Shown here piece after piece: positions 1 to 8,276 of a DNA stretch of 64,000 nucleotides. Position 1 is the stretch's first letter. Each line of letters opens with the position of its first letter. The translations under genes and the position numbers were made by a program. Origin of the DNA: Sulfurimonas crateris (GTDB taxonomy: Bacteria; Campylobacterota; Campylobacteria; Campylobacterales; Sulfurimonadaceae). The DNA lies in assembly GCA_945883795.1 (NCBI GenBank), contig CAMCYC010000006.1, positions 1 to 64,000 on the forward strand, read 5' to 3'. The notes under the pieces were generated by a model. That model saw nothing but the letters and a program-made list of their open reading frames with translations. It was not told the DNA's origin and did not search any database.

Positions 1-390
1 GTTTGGAAATATACATCTGCTTCATGGCAGGTTTACTCTAGTTTGGCATCTTTGAAAAGCAGTATCCAAAATAATGCTCTTGAGCAAATAACAACTCTCT
101 CTCATAGTGATGGGATTTGGGTATTTGCCGAGATAGGCACTTCTCTCAACTACCAAAAAAGCTCAAGAAGTAGCGACTATTTGCAATCATACACAAACAA
201 ATGGAACCTAAGCGGAACACAAGACGATATTCAAACTAGCACTCTTAGCTGTAGCGGAGTTGCACCAAAAAGCATCTGGAAATATCAAAACGGTTCATGG
301 CAACTAAACACAAAAGTAAGCAATACTTTAGGTTTAAAAAGCTTTACAACTATAAATGCAAATGAGGGGTTTTGGGTGGAGTGTCAATAA
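1..390 (+). CDS. C-terminal fragment of a large exported protein with aromatic WKY-type modules
   Basis: The reading frame is open from base 1, so this is the 3' end of a gene that starts before the window; the track's TTG at 43 is only an internal codon. It encodes about 129 residues. Two stretches share a pattern: 'VWKYTSASWQVY' followed by 'SDGIWVF', and 'IWKYQNGSWQL' followed by 'NEGFWVEC' near the stop. The same pattern (aromatic-K-x, W, then x-E-G/S-x-aromatic) closes the giant RCC1 protein at 16441-23022. It is therefore probably the C-terminal module of another surface or exported protein. The function is unknown. Confidence 0.7.
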   Translation, partial: VWKYTSASWQVYSSLASLKSSIQNNALEQITTLSHSDGIWVFAEIGTSLNYQKSSRSSDYLQSYTNKWNLSGTQDDIQTSTLSCSGVAPKSIWKYQNGSWQLNTKVSNTLGLKSFTTINANEGFWVECQ

Positions 391-447
391 GCATAAATAA
401 AGAGATAAAAAGCAACAATTGGATAGTAAATTTAAAGGAGGTTTCTA

Positions 448-574
448 ATGCGTAAAGTAGAAAAAGATGCGAAAAAAGCCTCTTAAAATCAAACAAAATG
501 CAAGAACCTATCAAAATTACAAAAATAGAATTTATACTATACCAATAAGTCAAGACAACATTTTGATAACATAG
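448..574 (+). other. Two overlapping short ORFs behind a strong ribosome site; possible decayed gene
   Basis: A very good ribosome binding site (AAAGGAGGT, 434-442) precedes an ATG at 448 that opens only 12 codons (MRKVEKDAKKAS, stop at 486). An ATG at 467 in another frame opens 35 codons to 574. Joining the two with a frameshift near 470 would give a single basic peptide of about 40 residues. This may be a leader peptide or the remnant of a frameshifted gene. I recognise no family. The stretch 391-707 holds nothing else that looks coding. Confidence 0.3.
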
Positions 575-598
575 AGGAAGTATTATATTGCGCATCGA

Positions 599-614
599 TT
601 CACAAATTTGTGAA
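599..614. promoter_or_regulatory. 16-bp perfect palindrome upstream of the toxin-antitoxin pair
   Basis: TTCACAAATTTGTGAA is a perfect inverted repeat without a spacer, centred about 100 bases before the antitoxin ATG at 708. Type II antitoxins usually repress their own promoter through such palindromes, so it may be the operator. No T-run follows it, so a terminator is less likely. A TGATATAAT -10-like sequence (671-679) lies between it and the antitoxin. Confidence 0.4.
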
Positions 615-707
615 CGATAAAAAGAACCACAAAGCAAGATAAATGAATTTAGATTGTATGAGATTAACAATGATATAATTTTACAAAGTTTATTAGAGGG
701 GTTTTTT

Positions 708-941
708 ATGCAAACGATTCAGTTCCAAATAGAAGATAATTTATATAATGAGCTAATTAACAAAGGTATCAATATTCAAGATGAGTTCAAAATAGCATTG
801 GATAAAATCTTATATAAAAAAGAGTATCAAATAGCAAATGAGATAAAAAAAGGTTTGGAGGAAGTGGAATTATACAAAAAAGGGAATATTGAATTAGAAG
901 GATTGGATAGTTTTTTAAACAGATTAGAAAATGCAAATTAA
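708..941 (+). CDS. Putative type II antitoxin (77 aa)
   Basis: This is a small acidic and helical protein that overlaps the following RelE-like toxin gene by 11 bases, the usual antitoxin-first layout. I prefer the ATG at 708 over the track start at 654 because AGAGGGG sits 7 bases upstream of it and a TATAAT-like -10 (674-679) falls inside the longer ORF. The N-terminus ('QTIQFQIEDNLYNELI') looks like the beta strand and helix of short ribbon-helix-helix or Phd-like antitoxins, but no diagnostic DNA-binding motif is clear. The assignment depends mainly on the neighbour. Confidence 0.6.
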   Translation: MQTIQFQIEDNLYNELINKGINIQDEFKIALDKILYKKEYQIANEIKKGLEEVELYKKGNIELEGLDSFLNRLENAN

Positions 942-1257
942 AACCACTCAAGAATTTCAAAAAAGTTTCATTAACCTAAGTAAAAAAGATAAATTTTTAA
1001 TATCAGAAATGAGAGAGTTACAAAACGAACTACTTAAAAGCCATAATTTAGGCATTAATCTAGGCGGTAATACTTTTAAAATCAGACTTCAAAATAAATC
1101 AAACAATAAGGGGAAAAGTGGAGATTATAGAATCATCACTTATACAAAGCTAGAAGATACTATTTTATTGGTGTATATCTACTCAAAAAGCGATTTGGAA
1201 AACATATCAGACAATAAAATAAATGAAATAATCAAAGGTTACATAGCCTCAACATGA
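931..1257 (+). CDS. RelE/ParE-family toxin (108 aa)
   Basis: Length and layout match RelE/ParE toxins, small ribosome-dependent mRNA nucleases or gyrase poisons. The N-terminus is helical and basic ('FINLSKKDKFLISEMREL'). The central 'NTFKIRLQNKSNNKGKSGDYRI' is followed by a hydrophobic strand 'ILLVYIYSKSD', the core of the fold: Lys/Arg-rich strands, then an aromatic Y-x-K-x-D. It overlaps the antitoxin by 11 bases and is presumably cotranscribed with it. Whether it cuts mRNA or targets gyrase cannot be told from the sequence. Confidence 0.7.
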   Translation: MQIKTTQEFQKSFINLSKKDKFLISEMRELQNELLKSHNLGINLGGNTFKIRLQNKSNNKGKSGDYRIITYTKLEDTILLVYIYSKSDLENISDNKINEIIKGYIAST

Positions 1258-1467
1258 ATGTCGAACCCTCACAATTTTAATAAAAGGGTAGAAGTTTCAC
1301 GACCCCTTTAGGGTTGATTCCATTTTTGGAAATAATAAAGCGATAAAGTAATCAATAAAGGTGGTTTTTTAATAATGGGTAGCAATAGGTTACCAATGGG
1401 TAGATTTTTGTAAACTTAAAGTAGCTTAGAAAGTCCTATTTTTAGGGATTTATAGAGGTTTGAAATG

Positions 1468-1556
1468 TGGTGGACCCTCAGGGATTCGAACCCTGGGAGG
1501 TATTACCCTCGCCGGTTTTCAAGACCGGTGCGTTCGACCAACTCTGCCAAAGATCC
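1468..1556 (-). tRNA. tRNA-Ser (UGA)
   Basis: An 89-base class II tRNA including encoded CCA (TGG at 1468-1470 on the plus strand). The acceptor stem GGATCTT pairs with AGGGTCC, the anticodon loop CTTGAAA reads TGA, there is a long variable arm, and the T-loop GGTTCGAATCC is intact. It is the last gene of a four-tRNA array transcribed leftwards. Confidence 0.95.
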
Positions 1557-1589
1557 ACAATGTTTGTCTGTAAAAAGATATTATAAAAT

Positions 1590-1663
1590 TGGAGGTGCCA
1601 CCCAGATTTGAACTGGGGATAGCAGCTTTGCAGGCTGCGGCCTTACCACTTGGCGATGGCACC
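1590..1663 (-). tRNA. tRNA-Cys (GCA)
   Basis: A 74-base tRNA with encoded CCA. The acceptor GGTGCCA/TGGCACC is perfect, the anticodon loop CTGCAAA reads GCA, and the discriminator base is U, as expected for tRNA-Cys. It is third in the leftward array. Confidence 0.95.
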
Positions 1664-1680
1664 AGTCAATCAATTACCAA

Positions 1681-1767
1681 TGGTGCCCGAGGCCGGATTT
1701 GAACCGGCACAGTATTACTACCGGGGGATTTTAAGTCCCCTGCGTCTACCGATTTCGCCACCCGGGC
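1681..1767 (-). tRNA. tRNA-Leu (UAA)
   Basis: An 87-base class II tRNA with encoded CCA. The acceptor GCCCGGG pairs with CTCGGGC, the anticodon loop CTTAAAA reads TAA, and it has a long variable arm. It is second in the array. Confidence 0.95.
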
Positions 1768-1798
1768 ATTGGGTGTTTCAACAATTTATAATTTTAAA

Positions 1799-1873
1799 TG
1801 GAGCGGGAAACGAGGTTCGAACTCGCGACCCCAACCTTGGCAAGGTTGTGCTCTACCACTGAGCTATTCCCGC
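1799..1873 (-). tRNA. tRNA-Gly (GCC)
   Basis: A 75-base tRNA with encoded CCA. The acceptor GCGGGAA/TTCCCGC is perfect and the anticodon loop TTGCCAA reads GCC. It is the first gene of the leftward Gly-Leu-Cys-Ser array. Confidence 0.95.
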
Positions 1874-1904
1874 ATTTTTTACTCACTCTTATTAAGAGGA
1901 CGGA

Positions 1905-1933
1905 ATTGTAGCAGATAAAAAATCATTTGTAAA
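1905..1933 (-). promoter_or_regulatory. Sigma70-type promoter of the tRNA array
   Basis: On the minus strand TTTACA (1933-1928) and TACAAT (1910-1905) are separated by exactly 17 bases, about 30 bases before the 5' end of tRNA-Gly. This is the best -35/-10 pair seen in the window and points at the tRNA genes. Confidence 0.6.
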
Positions 1934-1963
1934 GGGTTTTTAGTAATTTTTTTTTAAAAATGA

Positions 1964-1981
1964 TATAATCTCGTTTATAAT
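1964..1981 (+). promoter_or_regulatory. Probable -10 elements for ilvD
   Basis: Two consensus TATAAT hexamers (1964-1969 and 1976-1981) follow a T-rich tract and precede the ilvD ATG at 2002. The first leaves room for a short leader carrying the AAGGA ribosome site. No clear -35 is visible, as is common in Campylobacterota. Confidence 0.45.
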
Positions 1982-2001
1982 ATTATTGTATAAGGATTTT
2001 T

Positions 2002-3687
2002 ATGAGAAGTGATACTATTAAAAAAGGGTTTGATAAAGCCCCTCATCGCTCACTTTTAAGAGCAACAGGCTTAAAAGATGAAGACTTTGACAAACCATTT
2101 ATTGGGATAGCGAACAGTTACATAGATATTATTCCTGGACATTTCTTTTTGCATGAATATGGAGAAATAGTCAAAGTGGCTATTCGTGAAGCTGGTGGTG
2201 TTCCATTTGTTTTTAACACGATTGGTGTTGATGATGGGATTGCTATGGGACATGATGGGATGCTTTATTCTCTTCCTTCTCGTGAAATTATTGCAGATTC
2301 TATCGAAACCGTGATGAATGCACATAAACTCGATGCCATGATATGTATTCCAAATTGTGACAAAATTGTCCCTGGTATGATTATGGGCGCATTGCGTGTG
2401 AATGTTCCAACCGTTTTTGTCTCCGGTGGACCAATGCCTGCTGGACATAAAAAAGATGGAACTCCAATTGACCTTGCTACTGCATTTGAAGCAGTTGGAA
2501 AACATGCAGAGGGAAAAATAAGTGATGAAGAACTTTATGAAATAGAGTGTGAAGCTTGTCCTTCTGGGGGAAGTTGTTCTGGAATGTTTACCGCAAACTC
2601 TATGAATACACTTTGCGAAGCAATGGGAATTGCACTTCCTGGAAACGGAACGGTTCTTGCCATGACACCTGCTCGACTTGAAATGGTGAAAACTGCAGCT
2701 AAAAGAGTTGTAGAGATGGCAAAAGCAAACGATAGTAAATATAATCTTCGCAATGTTTTAAATGAAAAAGCGATTCATAATGCTTTTGTCGTTGATATGG
2801 CAATGGGTGGAAGTTCTAACACCGTACTGCACATGTTAGCTATTGCAAAAGAAGCAGAAGTTGATTTTCCAATTGAAAAAATTAATGAAATTGCAGATAA
2901 TGTTTCCCATATTGCAAAAATTTCTCCATCACTATCCACTGTTCACATGGACGATATTAACCGTGCTGGTGGTGTGAATGCTGTCATGAAAGAGGTAAGT
3001 CGTAGAGGTGGACTTTTGCATCTTGATAATCCAACCGTCACTGGTGAGACTTTGGGTGAGAGAATCAAAGATGCTAAAATTTTAGATGAGACAATTATTC
3101 ATACCAATGAAAATGCTTATTCTAAAGTTGGTGGACTTTCAATTTTATTTGGAAATCTTGCAACAGAGGGTGCAGTTGTAAAAACCGCAGGAATTACAGG
3201 AAATATGCGTCAATTTAAAGGTAAAGCAGTTTGTTTTAATTCACAACAACAAGCACTCGCAGGGATTATGGGTCATAAAGTAAAAAGTGGCGATGTTGTT
3301 GTTATCCGTTATGAAGGACCAAAAGGTGGACCTGGTATGCAAGAGATGTTGGCACCTACTTCACTTATCATGGGAATGGGACTTGGTGAAAGTGTTGCAC
3401 TTATCACCGATGGTCGTTTTTCTGGAGCTACAAGAGGAGCAAGTATTGGGCATGTTTCTCCAGAGGCTGCTGAGGGTGGTTTGATTGCACTTATTGAAGA
3501 TGGAGATGAGATAGAACTTGATGTAGATACACATTTACTTCAATTAAATGTATCTGATGCCGTTATAGAACAACGAAGAGAAAATTGGAAACCACATAAA
3601 AATGAAGTAAAATCTAAATGGTTAAAAAGATACGCATTATTAGTTTCAAACGCTTCTAATGGTGCTGTTTTAAAAACACAACTTTAA
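2002..3687 (+). CDS. ilvD: Dihydroxy-acid dehydratase
   Basis: A 561-residue enzyme of the IlvD/Edd family that dehydrates 2,3-dihydroxy-3-methylvalerate and -isovalerate to the keto acids for isoleucine and valine. The signatures are '[14 protein letters not shown]', '[12 protein letters not shown]' (Cys near 115-119), '[18 protein letters not shown]' (Cys near 184-190) and '[12 protein letters not shown]'. The early region reads '[10 protein letters not shown]', without the Cys found there in plant-type [2Fe-2S] enzymes, so it resembles the E. coli [4Fe-4S] type, which would be oxygen-sensitive. The start has an AAGGA site. thrS follows 12 bases later and is probably cotranscribed. Confidence 0.97.
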   Translation: MRSDTIKKGFDKAPHRSLLRATGLKDEDFDKPFIGIANSYIDIIPGHFFLHEYGEIVKVAIREAGGVPFVFNTIGVDDGIAMGHDGMLYSLPSREIIADSIETVMNAHKLDAMICIPNCDKIVPGMIMGALRVNVPTVFVSGGPMPAGHKKDGTPIDLATAFEAVGKHAEGKISDEELYEIECEACPSGGSCSGMFTANSMNTLCEAMGIALPGNGTVLAMTPARLEMVKTAAKRVVEMAKANDSKYNLRNVLNEKAIHNAFVVDMAMGGSSNTVLHMLAIAKEAEVDFPIEKINEIADNVSHIAKISPSLSTVHMDDINRAGGVNAVMKEVSRRGGLLHLDNPTVTGETLGERIKDAKILDETIIHTNENAYSKVGGLSILFGNLATEGAVVKTAGITGNMRQFKGKAVCFNSQQQALAGIMGHKVKSGDVVVIRYEGPKGGPGMQEMLAPTSLIMGMGLGESVALITDGRFSGATRGASIGHVSPEAAEGGLIALIEDGDEIELDVDTHLLQLNVSDAVIEQRRENWKPHKNEVKSKWLKRYALLVSNASNGAVLKTQL

Positions 3688-3699
3688 AAAGGAAATATT

Positions 3700-5508
3700 T
3701 TGAATGAAATTGCAATAAAACGAAATGGTGAGATTATTGACTTGCAAACTGCAAAAGAGTTGGGGTTTGAGGGGGAACAAGTTCTTCTTGATAACTCAGC
3801 TGATTCTTTAGAGGTTTTGCGTCATTCAACCGCTCACCTTATGGCTCAAGCTATAAAGTCACTCTATCCTGATGCAGAGTTTTATGTTGGACCAACTGTC
3901 AAAGAGGGTTTTTACTATGACTTTAAAACAAAAGAGGAGATTGGTGAGGGAGACCTCAAAACTATTGAAAAAGAGATGCTCTCTTTTGCTAAGAAAAAAT
4001 ATCCAATTGAAAAATATGAAATTTCAATGGCTGAAGCAAAAGAAAAATTTAAAGATGACCATCTTAAACTCGCTGTCATGGAAAGAATTCCAAGTGAGCG
4101 AGTTTCTATTTATAAGCAAGGAAACTTTGAAGATTTATGCCGTGGGCCACATTTACCCGATATTGGATTGATTCGTCATTTTAAACTCACAAAAATTGCA
4201 GGTGCTTATTTAGGAGGCGATTCCAAAAATGAGGTGCTTACTCGTATTTATGGAATTGCCTTTGCAGATAAAGAGTCACTCAAAGCCTATTTAGACCAAA
4301 TGGCAGAAGCTGAAAAAAGAGACCATAGAAAACTTGGAAATGAGATGAAACTTTTTACATTCCGTGAAGAAGTTGGTGCAGGTTTTCCTCTTTGGCTTCC
4401 AGCAGGTGGAAGACTTCGTGCAAGATTAGAGAGTTTATTATTTAAAGCACACCGTAAAAGAGGCTACGAGCCAGTTCGTGGTCCAGAAATGCTTCGCTCA
4501 GATTTGTGGAAAACATCTGGACACTATCAAAATTATGGTGAAAACATGTATTTTACTAAGATTGATGAGATAGAATTTGGTGTAAAGCCGATGAACTGTG
4601 TGGGACATATTAAAGCTTACGAAGATGATTTACACTCATACCGTGATTTACCTATCAAATATTTTGAATACGGTGTTGTGCATCGTCATGAGATGACTGG
4701 TGCGTTGCATGGTCTTTTCCGTGTTCGTGAATTTACACAAGATGATGCACATATTTTTTGTACAGCAGAGCAGATAGAAGGTCAAATTATGGAAGTTGTT
4801 GATTTTGTTGATAAAATCATGTCGACTTTTGAATTTGACTATAAAATGATGATTTCAACAAAACCTGCAAAAGCTGTTGGTGATGATGCTGTTTGGGAAA
4901 TTTCTACACAAGCACTTAAAAATGCAATGGATAAAAACTCTTTAGCATACGAAATAGATGAAGGTGGTGGAGCATTTTATGGTCCCAAAATTGATATTAA
5001 AATCACTGATGCAATAGGTCGTGAGTGGCAATGTGGCACAATTCAGCTTGATTTTAATCTTCCAGAAAGATTTAAGCTTGAATATAACGATGAAGGAAAC
5101 AATAAAATCCAACCTGTTATGATTCATAGAGCAATTCTTGGGTCATTTGAGCGATTCATTGGAATCCTTACAGAACATTATGCTGGAGAGTTTCCAATGT
5201 TTATTGCTCCTACACAAGTAGCAATTATTCCAGTTGCAGACTCACATAAAGATTATGCTAAGGAATTATCAGATAAACTTATCAACTTCGGTGCTGATTC
5301 AGAGATATATTCTAAAAATGATTCTTTAAACAAAAGAATTAGAACAGCAGAAAAAACGCGTGTTCCTATGATAATTGTGATAGGTGATGAAGAGATTCAA
5401 AATAAAACTATAGCAATTAGAGACAGAAGAACAAGAGAACAATACAATCTAAGTGAGCAAGAGTTCTTGACACTTATACAAACTAAAATTAATGAGGTAA
5501 ATTTTTGA
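3700..5508 (+). CDS. thrS: Threonine--tRNA ligase
   Basis: A 602-residue class II synthetase that charges tRNA-Thr. In order it has a short N-terminal TGS-like domain, the editing-domain motif 'HSTAHLMAQ' (near 42-50), the catalytic core with '[13 protein letters not shown]' and zinc ligand 'PMNCVGH' (near 297), and a C-terminal anticodon-binding domain. The start is TTG at 3700 behind AAAAGGAAA; the nearby ATG at 3704 is out of frame. The stop overlaps the infC start by four bases, so the two are likely translationally coupled. Confidence 0.97.
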   Translation: MNEIAIKRNGEIIDLQTAKELGFEGEQVLLDNSADSLEVLRHSTAHLMAQAIKSLYPDAEFYVGPTVKEGFYYDFKTKEEIGEGDLKTIEKEMLSFAKKKYPIEKYEISMAEAKEKFKDDHLKLAVMERIPSERVSIYKQGNFEDLCRGPHLPDIGLIRHFKLTKIAGAYLGGDSKNEVLTRIYGIAFADKESLKAYLDQMAEAEKRDHRKLGNEMKLFTFREEVGAGFPLWLPAGGRLRARLESLLFKAHRKRGYEPVRGPEMLRSDLWKTSGHYQNYGENMYFTKIDEIEFGVKPMNCVGHIKAYEDDLHSYRDLPIKYFEYGVVHRHEMTGALHGLFRVREFTQDDAHIFCTAEQIEGQIMEVVDFVDKIMSTFEFDYKMMISTKPAKAVGDDAVWEISTQALKNAMDKNSLAYEIDEGGGAFYGPKIDIKITDAIGREWQCGTIQLDFNLPERFKLEYNDEGNNKIQPVMIHRAILGSFERFIGILTEHYAGEFPMFIAPTQVAIIPVADSHKDYAKELSDKLINFGADSEIYSKNDSLNKRIRTAEKTRVPMIIVIGDEEIQNKTIAIRDRRTREQYNLSEQEFLTLIQTKINEVNF

Positions 5509-6020
5509 ACAAAAAAGACCGTGTCATCATGAATGACGATATCCGAGCAACAGAGTTACGATGTAATATAGATGGAGCAGAATCTTTAGGGATAGTTTCT
5601 ATAGATATAGCTATGGCAAAAGCAAACGAATTAGGTTTAGATTTAGTTCTAATCGCTCCAGATGCAAAGCCACCTGTTGCCAAAATAATGGATTACGGTA
5701 AATATAAATACCAAGAAGAGAAAAAGCTTAAAGAACAAAGAAAAAATCAGACAAAAATAGATATTAAAGAAATTAAATTATCTGTTAAAATTGCTGAGAA
5801 TGACATAGCTTATAAAGTAAAACATGCAAGAGAGTTCTTGTCTGAAGGTAAACATGTCAAATTTCGTGTATTTTTAAGAGGTCGTGAAATGGCTCATCCA
5901 GAAGCTGGTAAAGATGTGCTTATGAAAATTTGGCCTATGGTTGAAGATTTATGTACGATGGATAAACCTCCCCGTTTCGAAGGGCGTTATTACAACCTTT
6001 ATGTGATTCCAAATAAGTAG
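5505..6020 (+). CDS. infC: Translation initiation factor IF-3
   Basis: A 171-residue protein that binds the 30S subunit, checks start-codon pairing and keeps subunits apart. The N-terminal domain begins '[21 protein letters not shown]', the linker is Lys-rich, and the C-terminal domain carries '[16 protein letters not shown]'. The start is TTG at 5505, overlapping the thrS stop; an ATG at 5529 is an alternative start. Non-AUG starts are a known autoregulatory feature of infC in other bacteria. The ribosomal protein genes rpmI-rplT do not follow. The stop codon lies inside a perfect palindrome shared with the convergent MFS gene. Confidence 0.95.
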   Translation: MNKKDRVIMNDDIRATELRCNIDGAESLGIVSIDIAMAKANELGLDLVLIAPDAKPPVAKIMDYGKYKYQEEKKLKEQRKNQTKIDIKEIKLSVKIAENDIAYKVKHAREFLSEGKHVKFRVFLRGREMAHPEAGKDVLMKIWPMVEDLCTMDKPPRFEGRYYNLYVIPNK

Positions 6021-6039
6021 AGTTTTAAAACTCTACTTA
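6014..6039. terminator. Bidirectional palindromic terminator between infC and the MFS gene
   Basis: A 26-bp perfect palindrome (TAAGTAGAGTTTT and its complement) contains both the infC stop (6018-6020) and the MFS stop (6033-6035 on the minus strand). The A/T-rich flanks and location between convergent genes suggest termination in both directions. Confidence 0.6.
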
Positions 6040-7358
6040 GTCACTTTCATTTTAATTTCGTCTTCTTTTATGTTTGCACTTACATATTTTACAACTACAA
6101 CTTTTTCAGTTTCATTGATATACCATTCTGCAATATGTTCACTCTCTAGCGCATATAATTTATCAAAATCAATCTCACTATTTGGAATATAAAGATGCGA
6201 GTGTTTAATAGGATTTTGAAGTTTTAAGGCAGTCCATATAAGCCATAAAAGCGTTAGGACTGCAACACCACTTACTAATGATTCTTTATTGCCAATATCT
6301 AAAAAGAGTCCTGCAAAAGTTCCACCTAAAAATGTAAAGAAATAGGCTGCGGAATTAGAGATACCAAGAGCTGCACCTTTTTGGTGGACACGAGCAAATT
6401 TACTAATCATTGATTGAACTAATGGCTCCATCATGTTAAAACCCATAAAGAAAAACACCACACCAACAACAAAAATAGTGCTTGAAGTTGTAAAGCCCAT
6501 GATTAAAAATGCCAATAAAAATAAAACGATAGAAACTAAAAATATTTGTTTAGGTATATTTTTTTTCTCACCCAAAATAGCAGCTGGTGCCATCGCTAAA
6601 AAGCCCGCTATCATGGCTGGTACATACGCCATCCAAAGTTCTGATTTTTGCCATCCAAATCCATATTCTGGTTTTGTGAGTAAAATTGGAATAAGTACAA
6701 ATGCCATAGTCATAAGACCTTTTTGCATAGCATTTATGATAATCATATTTAAAAGATTATTATCTTTAAAAATATCGAGTGTTTTTACTTTGTCATGATA
6801 AGTATGTATGATTTTTGGAGGTGTTGGCACTTTTGTAAAAAGCAAAATAATACCAATTATTGCTAAACCAGCTGTCATTAAGAAAATAGTGCTAATTCCA
6901 AAAGCAGAAGCTATAACAGGTCCTAGAGCCATAGAAATCGCAAAACTAATCGCAATAAACCCACCCATCAAAGCCATGGCTTTGCCACGAATTTCTTCTT
7001 CAACCAAATCGGCAATCATGGCAGGAATAACTGAACCAATTGCACCAGCACCTTGGAGAAATCTACCAAACATAAGTGTATAAATATCTGTAGAATATGC
7101 ACAGATAAGAGAACCAACCAAAAACATCAAAAGACCAACTAAAATAGTTGGTTTTCTCCCAATTTTATCACTCATGGTTCCAAAAGGAACTTGGAAAATT
7201 GCTTGAGTAAGTGCATAACCACCCACAATTATTCCAACCAACAAAGGTGTTGCACCATCCAATTCAAGTGCATAAACAGAAAGTACTGGTAAAACTAAAA
7301 ATAAGCCTAAAAACCTTAGAAATAAGATAGTAGAAAGCGGCAAAACTTTTTTAAACAT
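6033..7358 (-). CDS. Major facilitator superfamily transporter
   Basis: A 441-residue inner-membrane protein with about 12 hydrophobic helices. The MFS signature between helices 2 and 3 is present as 'GTMSDKIGRKPTILVG', and 'GRFLQGAGAIGSVIPAMIAD' matches the helix 4 motif of drug/H+ antiporter-type carriers. The soluble C-terminal tail of about 60 residues is longer than usual and Lys/Glu-rich. The substrate cannot be told; multidrug or sugar efflux types are the closest guess. It is divergent from rdgB across an overlapping promoter palindrome. Confidence 0.85.
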   Translation of the reverse strand: MFKKVLPLSTILFLRFLGLFLVLPVLSVYALELDGATPLLVGIIVGGYALTQAIFQVPFGTMSDKIGRKPTILVGLLMFLVGSLICAYSTDIYTLMFGRFLQGAGAIGSVIPAMIADLVEEEIRGKAMALMGGFIAISFAISMALGPVIASAFGISTIFLMTAGLAIIGIILLFTKVPTPPKIIHTYHDKVKTLDIFKDNNLLNMIIINAMQKGLMTMAFVLIPILLTKPEYGFGWQKSELWMAYVPAMIAGFLAMAPAAILGEKKNIPKQIFLVSIVLFLLAFLIMGFTTSSTIFVVGVVFFFMGFNMMEPLVQSMISKFARVHQKGAALGISNSAAYFFTFLGGTFAGLFLDIGNKESLVSGVAVLTLLWLIWTALKLQNPIKHSHLYIPNSEIDFDKLYALESEHIAEWYINETEKVVVVKYVSANIKEDEIKMKVTK

Positions 7359-7366
7359 AGTAACCC

Positions 7367-7398
7367 TTTATAGTATAATTGCAAGATTATACTATAAA
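7367..7398. promoter_or_regulatory. 13-bp inverted repeat holding face-to-face -10 boxes of the MFS gene and rdgB
   Basis: The arms TTTATAGTATAAT and ATTATACTATAAA are perfect complements around a 6-base spacer. Each arm contains TATAAT, one on each strand (7374-7379 plus; 7391-7386 minus), so the two divergent promoters overlap. The rightward start would be near 7386 and the leftward one near 7379. It could also be an operator. Confidence 0.55.
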
Positions 7399-7429
7399 AT
7401 ATTATTACATATATATAAGGAAATTGAAA

Positions 7430-8017
7430 TTGAAATTAGTTTTAGCTACATCTAATAAAGGTAAAGTAAAAGAGATAAAGGCACTGTATCACGAGCATGA
7501 AGTGATACCTTATAGTGAATTAATAGAAGAGTTTGAGATTGTTGAAGACGGTGGTAGCTTTAAAGAAAATGCACTTATAAAGGCTCGAGCTGTTTTTAAA
7601 GCTTTAGAAGATGAAGATATTATTGTGATAGCAGATGATAGTGGAATTAGTGTTGATATACTCGATGGTGAACCAGGAATTTATAGTGCAAGATATGCAG
7701 GTGAAAGTGCAACTGACAAAGATAATTTACAAAAAGTGATAGAAGAAATTAAAAAGAAAAATGTCACCTCATCTGTCGCTCACTACACAGCAGCCATTGC
7801 CATTGTGACAAATAAGAGTGAATTTAGTGTGCATGGTTGGATGTATGGAAAAGTGATTACAGAGATACAAGGTTCAGGCGGTTTTGGATATGACCCGATT
7901 TTTATTCCAAATGGGTATGATAAAACTTTGGGAGAATTGGAAAACGAGATAAAACAAAAACTATCTCACCGTTCAAAAGCATTACAACTTGCTCAAATTA
8001 TTTTAAAAAGTTTATAA
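7430..8017 (+). CDS. rdgB: XTP/dITP diphosphatase (non-canonical purine NTP pyrophosphatase)
   Basis: A 195-residue house-cleaning enzyme of the Ham1/RdgB family that hydrolyses dITP and XTP to monophosphates before they enter DNA. The family motifs are '[12 protein letters not shown]' at the N-terminus, '[21 protein letters not shown]', 'GFGYDPIF' and 'LSHRSKAL' near the C-terminus. The track start at 7379 lies within the promoter repeat. The TTG at 7430, 9 bases after AAGG, gives the standard N-terminus MKLVLATSN. The gene is monocistronic with its own terminator. Confidence 0.95.
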   Translation: MKLVLATSNKGKVKEIKALYHEHEVIPYSELIEEFEIVEDGGSFKENALIKARAVFKALEDEDIIVIADDSGISVDILDGEPGIYSARYAGESATDKDNLQKVIEEIKKKNVTSSVAHYTAAIAIVTNKSEFSVHGWMYGKVITEIQGSGGFGYDPIFIPNGYDKTLGELENEIKQKLSHRSKALQLAQIILKSL

Positions 8018-8022
8018 AGCTA

Positions 8023-8043
8023 AATTCCATCCTTGGAATTTTT
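8023..8043 (+). terminator. Intrinsic terminator of rdgB
   Basis: AATTCCA, a 4-base loop, TGGAATT and then TTT: a 7-bp perfect stem starting 5 bases after the rdgB stop. Confidence 0.6.
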
Positions 8044-8173
8044 AGTTTCTCAATTGATGGCACATCCTAACCATTCTCGCAAGTTTTTTACAAACTAAGC
8101 AATTGATTCACTGTAGCTATTACAACTGTGTTGTTTACAAAATTTTTATACTTATTTTGTAAAAAGCGAATTC

Positions 8174-8195
8174 TAATTTGTTTAAAAACAAATTT
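8174..8195. terminator. AT-only hairpin downstream of uppP
   Basis: AATTTGTT and AACAAATT form an 8-bp stem with T-rich flanks, between the convergent ends of rdgB and uppP. It could end leftward transcription from uppP. The rest of 8044-8276 shows no gene. Confidence 0.3.
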
Positions 8196-8276
8196 AATTT
8201 AATGTTATATTTATGAATAGTTTCCATGATAACTCCTTACACTATTTACAGAACACATATAGCAATTTTTATTCCA

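Noticed and set aside
350-670. Minus-strand ORF of 106 aa overlapping the palindrome
   Set aside because: Hydrophobic, no ribosome site, and opposite the strong plus-strand Shine-Dalgarno and fragment gene. It is not supported.
1650-1862. ORF of 70 aa ('MVPEAGFEPAQYYYRG')
   Set aside because: It is read through the tRNA-Leu and tRNA-Gly genes. Such 'AGFEPA' peptides are a well-known artefact of tRNA T-arms.
2071-2505. Minus-strand ORF of 144 aa inside ilvD
   Set aside because: It lies fully opposite a clear ilvD and has low-complexity, Asn/His/Ile-rich composition; a shadow ORF.
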